Source of the DNA: Caldifarciminota bacterium | Lineage (GTDB): Bacteria > Hydrothermota > Hydrothermia > B15-G9 | Direction of reading: 5' to 3' | DNA: 10,444 bases | Assembly: GCA_027064565.1 (NCBI GenBank) | Contig: JAMOPK010000269.1 | Span: 1-10,444, forward strand | In this document: positions 7,925-10,444 of the stretch, piece by piece | Layout: the number at the start of each line of letters is the position of its first letter | Position numbering within the stretch: position 1 is the first letter of the stretch | Translations under genes and position numbers: made by a program | Notes under the pieces: generated by a model | Databases searched by the model: none | The model's input: only the letters and a program-made list of their open reading frames with translations | Told to the model about the DNA's origin: nothing

Positions 7925-8623
7925 TCATCCGTAGAGCTGGATGAAAATCGAGTTTATCGAGGCATCGTGTTGGGAGCGTAATTCGTCGGCGTTGCCCTGA
8001 AGCAGAACGCTACCGTCGGAAAGGAACACCACCCTGTCCAGCAGGTTTTCCACGTCCATGACAAGATGGGTTGAAAGCAGGATGGAGGAGTTCTCAGGTC
8101 GGTATTCTCGAATTATCACATCCAGAATTTTGCTCCTTGATGCCGGGTCTATCCCGGAAAGCGGCTCGTCCAGAAGGTATAGCTGAACGTCCCTCGAAAA
8201 AGCTATGGCGGTCTTCAACCGCCCGCGCATCCCTCTTGAAAGGCTGGAGATTTTGCTGTCCCTGTCGAGGCCCAGGAACTCGATGATTTCCTGAGATTTG
8301 GCGTCATTCCAGTCATCGTAAAAGCTGGCTGTCCATTCCAGAATCTCGCCGACCCGCATCCAGCGATACAGGTAATCGTTCTCGGACATGTAGGATACAT
8401 GTTTCCTGAGTCCAGCCCCCGGCCGCTGACCGAGAACCTCGATCTCACCACCAGTGGGACGCACGATGCCAATGGCTATCTTCAAAAACGTCGATTTCCC
8501 GCTCCCGTTGGGGCCGAGTATCCCGACAACCTCACCGCTGTTGACCTCTAAATCAACGCCCCTGAGAGCATGTTTCCTGCCGTAACGCTTTGTTAACCCC
8601 CTTGCCCTAAGAAGCCTGTTCAT
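7925..8623 (-). CDS. ABC transporter ATP-binding protein (YtrB/BcrA type)
   Basis: A 232-residue ABC ATPase that energises the adjacent permease at the cytoplasmic face of the inner membrane. Walker A is GPNGSGKST (37-45), the signature is LSRGM (128-132), Walker B is LYLLDEP (148-154, with catalytic E153), the D-loop is SGIDP and the H-loop histidine is H186 in LLSTH. The Q-loop position reads YMSEND without a glutamine, and the signature carries Arg-Gly-Met instead of Gly-Gly-Gln; both are in line with the YtrB-like branch in which LSKGM and a Glu-type Q-loop are common, so I do not regard it as inactive. The start ATG 8623 has GGAGGAG 7 bases upstream, inside the end of the GntR gene, and the two genes overlap by 17 bases. 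This gene order (GntR, ATPase, permease) is that of ytrA-ytrB operons. Confidence 0.97.
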   Translation of the reverse strand: MNRLLRARGLTKRYGRKHALRGVDLEVNSGEVVGILGPNGSGKSTFLKIAIGIVRPTGGEIEVLGQRPGAGLRKHVSYMSENDYLYRWMRVGEILEWTASFYDDWNDAKSQEIIEFLGLDRDSKISSLSRGMRGRLKTAIAFSRDVQLYLLDEPLSGIDPASRSKILDVIIREYRPENSSILLSTHLVMDVENLLDRVVFLSDGSVLLQGNADELRSQHDASINSIFIQLYG

Positions 8624-8990
8624 TTCTTATCTCCTCCAGGGTTTTGATAAGCTCATCAACGCTCATGTTGATCTCGGACGCCTCCTGTATAACCCGGCGG
8701 ACAAGTTCCCTCCTCATCTTTTCCCTCAACTCCTCCACGACGGCGGGGTCCTGTGTGACGAAATTGCCCTGCCCGCGCCGCGTGAAGGTCAACCCTTCCC
8801 GTTCCAGCTCCTGATAAGCCCTCTGGACCGTGTTGGGGTTGACTCTCAGCATGATAGCTAACTCCCTGACCGACGGCAGCCGGTCCCCCGGTTTTAAATC
8901 CCCCCTGATAATCGCCCTCTTTACCTTCTCGACGATCTGAAGGTAAATCGGCCTGTTTTCGTCGAATCTGTCACTCAGTATTAGTGTCAT
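8607..8990 (-). CDS. GntR-family transcriptional regulator, YtrA subfamily
   Basis: A 127-residue regulator, the usual size of YtrA-type members, which lack the large ligand domain of other GntR proteins. Residues about 13-80 are the winged helix-turn-helix: RPIYLQIVEKVKRAIIRGDLKPGDRLPSVRELA, then NPNTVQRAYQELEREG (recognition region) and RRGQGNFV (wing). The C-terminal 45 residues are helical and charged, as in the dimerisation tail. Known members repress their own ABC-transporter operon and are released by cell-envelope-active compounds; that role is inferred here from family and gene order. A longer frame back to 9098 exists, but family similarity starts with MTLILSDRFDENRPIY, and the promoter boxes fall just before ATG 8990. 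No Shine-Dalgarno precedes this ATG, which fits a leaderless mRNA. Confidence 0.96.
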   Translation of the reverse strand: MTLILSDRFDENRPIYLQIVEKVKRAIIRGDLKPGDRLPSVRELAIMLRVNPNTVQRAYQELEREGLTFTRRGQGNFVTQDPAVVEELREKMRRELVRRVIQEASEINMSVDELIKTLEEIRNEQAS

Positions 8991-9011
8991 AGCTGAATAA
9001 TACACTATGAC
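8986..9011. promoter_or_regulatory. Dyad GTCATAG-N12-CTATGAC, likely GntR autoregulatory operator
   Basis: Two perfect 7-bp inverted arms (8986-8992 and 9005-9011) are separated by 12 bases. The dyad is centred in the -10 box and covers the start codon of the GntR gene, so a bound dimer would block transcription of the whole operon. YtrA-type regulators commonly bind inverted repeats in their own promoter (family knowledge); binding here is inferred. Confidence 0.55.
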
Positions 9012-9025
9012 CCGACGGGGGTCAA
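8997..9025 (-). promoter_or_regulatory. Sigma70-like promoter of the GntR-ABC operon, apparently leaderless
   Basis: On the minus strand a -35 box TTGACC (9020-9025) and a -10 box TATTAT (8997-9002) are separated by exactly 17 bases. Six to seven bases past the -10 box is the A of ATG 8990, so transcription should begin at or beside the start codon. The absence of a Shine-Dalgarno agrees with this. Confidence 0.65.
9009..9023. promoter_or_regulatory. Second dyad GACCC-N5-GGGTC between -35 and -10 boxes
   Basis: A perfect 5-bp inverted repeat (9009-9013 and 9019-9023) occupies the promoter spacer and the edge of the -35 box, directly abutting the 7-bp dyad. It could be a second operator half or a site for another regulator. 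Five-base arms with GC-rich content can arise by chance, so this is weaker than its neighbour. Confidence 0.3.
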
Positions 9026-9167
9026 GAGGTGGGAGGTGCCTTTCCTGAATCGGCGTGTTTTTGGGCAGGCCTGCTGTCAGGCGGGGTGTCCGACCCACTG
9101 CCGGGCTTTGATTTACCCCTGATGAAAAAAGAGGTGGAATTGACTGTCATGCCGGGCCTTCCAGCAT

Positions 9168-9196
9168 TTGAATAACGGATTCAGAGCCGTTAAAAT
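9168..9196 (+). promoter_or_regulatory. Promoter-like sequence of the NACHT-like gene with a spacer dyad
   Basis: TTGAAT (9168-9173) and TAAAAT (9191-9196) are 17 bases apart. The spacer holds an inverted repeat TAACGG-N8-CCGTTA (9173-9178 and 9187-9192) that touches both boxes, a good place for a repressor. The predicted start near 9203 is only about 3 bases before ATG 9206, and there is no Shine-Dalgarno, so this message too would be leaderless or nearly so. Confidence 0.5.
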
Positions 9197-9205
9197 TTGC
9201 CAGCC

Positions 9206-10444
9206 ATGAAAGACTTTAAGGATTTAAGTGAACTGGAGAGGGTATTCCTCACCAGCTACATAGATAGGTTTCTCAGGTGGTTCGGGCATGTTCCAGATGC
9301 CCCGGAAATTCCGGTGACATGGGCCTATTTCCGCCTCACGAGGGAACAGTTCAGGGTGACGGATCTTGATGCGCTGGTCGAGCCCGGCGCGATTCTGAGA
9401 TCGGGGGTGTTCGTTGTTGTCCCCACCCATTCTGAGCCGATCAGGGATGTATCTGACCTCCAGGGATTTTTCGATAACCATGCGATTGTGATGGGGGAAT
9501 CCACCACCGGCAGGACCACGATGTTGCGCTTCATTGCTGTCAATCTGGCCGTGAAACTGGCCCGTGAGCTTGATCTCCCTGTCCAATGGGATTCGGAACC
9601 ACTTCGGCATTTCAAGGATTTCGAGCCGCAACTTCCGACTGACAGGCTTTATCTCCCGATTTTTGTGCCGTTGGAAGGTGTTGAACCCGAGCTGGTTGAA
9701 ATCCGCCCGTCTAAAAGGTCTGCCGCTCAGCTGATCTGCGAGGTGGAGCCGGTGGTCCTCGATGCGCTGGAGAAAGCCGTCAGGAGTGCTCCCAAGGATG
9801 TGAAAAAGTTTTTCAAAGACCGGGAATTGGGTCGTGAGATACTGAACGAGTGGCCCATCGCAGTCTTTTTCGACTCGATCGATAAGTTGCGAGAGTGGCC
9901 CGGCAATATGATTACGGGAATAAACTATTTCCTGGACCTCCATCCGAACGCTGTGGCTGTCGAGGCGATGGAGCGTGGAAACATGATAGTTGAGGACCAT
10001 CTCGCCTCACCCGACTTTTTGAACCTGTTTGAATCGAACCGCTATCAGTTTTACGAACTTCCCACGCTTGACGGGCCGGAGGAACAGAGGGAGTTTGCCG
10101 GTAGATGGCTCAAAAACCTGCATGAGGTCCATCCGGACATTCAGCCACCTGAGCCGAATGATGTGGTGGACGTTGTTGGCCGCAAACACACCGTCCTCAA
10201 AAATTCGCTGAAAAACCCGTTCATGTTCCAGAAAGCGGTCGAGCTGACCTTTTTCGGCGGGCTGGATGGCATCGAGAAGCTCCGTTCACGGTCGAAACTT
10301 TACGAATTCCACATCGACAGCATGTTTTACAGGATGCTCGAACGTTTTGGCGCATTGAAAATCGAAGGAGGGCGCTGGAAAGGGGGTCGGTTCGAGTTCC
10401 TCTATTCCCCCATGCATGGCCGGACTCAGGAGGCGATCGAATCG
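9206..10444 (+). CDS. NACHT-like STAND NTPase with arginine in place of the Walker A lysine (3' end outside window)
   Basis: An uninterrupted frame of 413 codons runs from ATG 9206 to the window edge. An in-frame TAA at 9191-9193 lies just upstream, so the only other possible start is TTG 9197. Residues 93-112 (AIVMGESTTGRTTMLRFIAV) sit where NACHT proteins have the P-loop followed by a TTLLR-like helix, but R103 (AGG, 9512-9514) replaces the invariant lysine. YLPIFVPLEG (149-158) matches the strand after it, and IAVFFDSIDKLREWP (218-232) is a Walker B-like segment with D223 and D226 but lysine instead of the usual glutamate. FYELPTLDGPEEQREFAGRWL (282-302) and LKNPFMFQKAVEL (335-347) correspond to the later helical part of NACHT modules. 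The first 90 residues show no recognisable effector. STAND proteins are signal-responsive switches, many acting in phage defence; that role is inference. The C-terminal sensor or effector is missing from the window. Confidence 0.75.
   Translation, partial: MKDFKDLSELERVFLTSYIDRFLRWFGHVPDAPEIPVTWAYFRLTREQFRVTDLDALVEPGAILRSGVFVVVPTHSEPIRDVSDLQGFFDNHAIVMGESTTGRTTMLRFIAVNLAVKLARELDLPVQWDSEPLRHFKDFEPQLPTDRLYLPIFVPLEGVEPELVEIRPSKRSAAQLICEVEPVVLDALEKAVRSAPKDVKKFFKDRELGREILNEWPIAVFFDSIDKLREWPGNMITGINYFLDLHPNAVAVEAMERGNMIVEDHLASPDFLNLFESNRYQFYELPTLDGPEEQREFAGRWLKNLHEVHPDIQPPEPNDVVDVVGRKHTVLKNSLKNPFMFQKAVELTFFGGLDGIEKLRSRSKLYEFHIDSMFYRMLERFGALKIEGGRWKGGRFEFLYSPMHGRTQEAIES

Noticed and set aside
9069..9082. 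Hairpin GCCTG-CTGT-CAGGC in the divergent intergenic region
   Set aside because: Five-base stem with no U-tract and no gene ending nearby; no reason to call a terminator or operator.
8991..9098. N-terminal extension of the GntR protein from 9098
   Set aside because: The extra 36 residues have no family similarity and would be encoded by the promoter and operator region.
9099..9157. Direct repeat TGCCGGGC at 9099-9106 and 9150-9157
   Set aside because: Only two 8-base copies, not in register with promoter boxes; likely chance.
9224..10000. Long minus-strand open frame (258 codons)
   Set aside because: It is antisense to the NACHT-like gene, has no recognisable domain, and its composition is rich in R, H and P as expected for a shadow frame.
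1..10444. CRISPR arrays, tRNA, rRNA, insertion-sequence ends
   Set aside because: No regularly spaced repeats, tRNA-like cloverleaf, rRNA-like stretch, transposase or terminal inverted repeats were seen on either strand.

Overview
The window comes from a Gram-negative bacterium of roughly 45-53% GC using the standard bacterial code. The Gram-negative call rests on an exported protein that ends in an Omp85-like outer-membrane beta-barrel. Nothing here fixes the phylum; the mix of genes (recN, a ZIP transporter, a YtrA-type GntR/ABC operon, a toastrack-barrel fusion and a NACHT-like NTPase) would suit an uncultured environmental lineage, but that is a weak inference.

Left block (1-3590, + strand): the 3' end of recN overlaps by 4 bases a stand-alone receiver-domain response regulator. 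That gene is followed after 3 bases by a 910-residue membrane histidine kinase with a CHASE2-like extracytoplasmic sensor, three further membrane helices, a PAS-like domain and a complete kinase core. The regulator and the first two thirds of the kinase are clearly more AT-rich than recN and the kinase's own ATPase domain.

Middle block (3566-4840): a GufA-type ZIP metal transporter on the minus strand converges on the kinase, and their 3' ends overlap by 25 bases. Behind it lies about 480 bases with no intact gene; it holds a weak, possibly frameshifted ORF remnant.

Operon on the minus strand (read from 8990 down to 4841): a YtrA-type GntR repressor, a YtrB/BcrA-type ABC ATPase, an ABC-2 permease, a secreted DUF4097-like 'toastrack' repeat protein fused to an outer-membrane barrel, and a second small exported beta-rich protein. 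Genes overlap or lie 3-12 bases apart, so they are almost certainly one transcript. The set looks like an envelope-stress or export module linking a ligand-responsive repressor and inner-membrane pump to an outer-membrane component. Its promoter (TTGACC-N17-TATTAT) places the transcription start at or next to the ATG, so the mRNA is probably leaderless. A dyad with 7-bp arms covers the -10 box and start codon.

Right edge (9206-10444, + strand, divergent from the operon): a 413-codon open frame with no stop runs off the window. It reads as a NACHT-like STAND NTPase in which the Walker A lysine is replaced by arginine (GESTTGRTT). It has its own promoter-like sequence (TTGAAT-N17-TAAAAT) with a dyad in the spacer, and again almost no leader.
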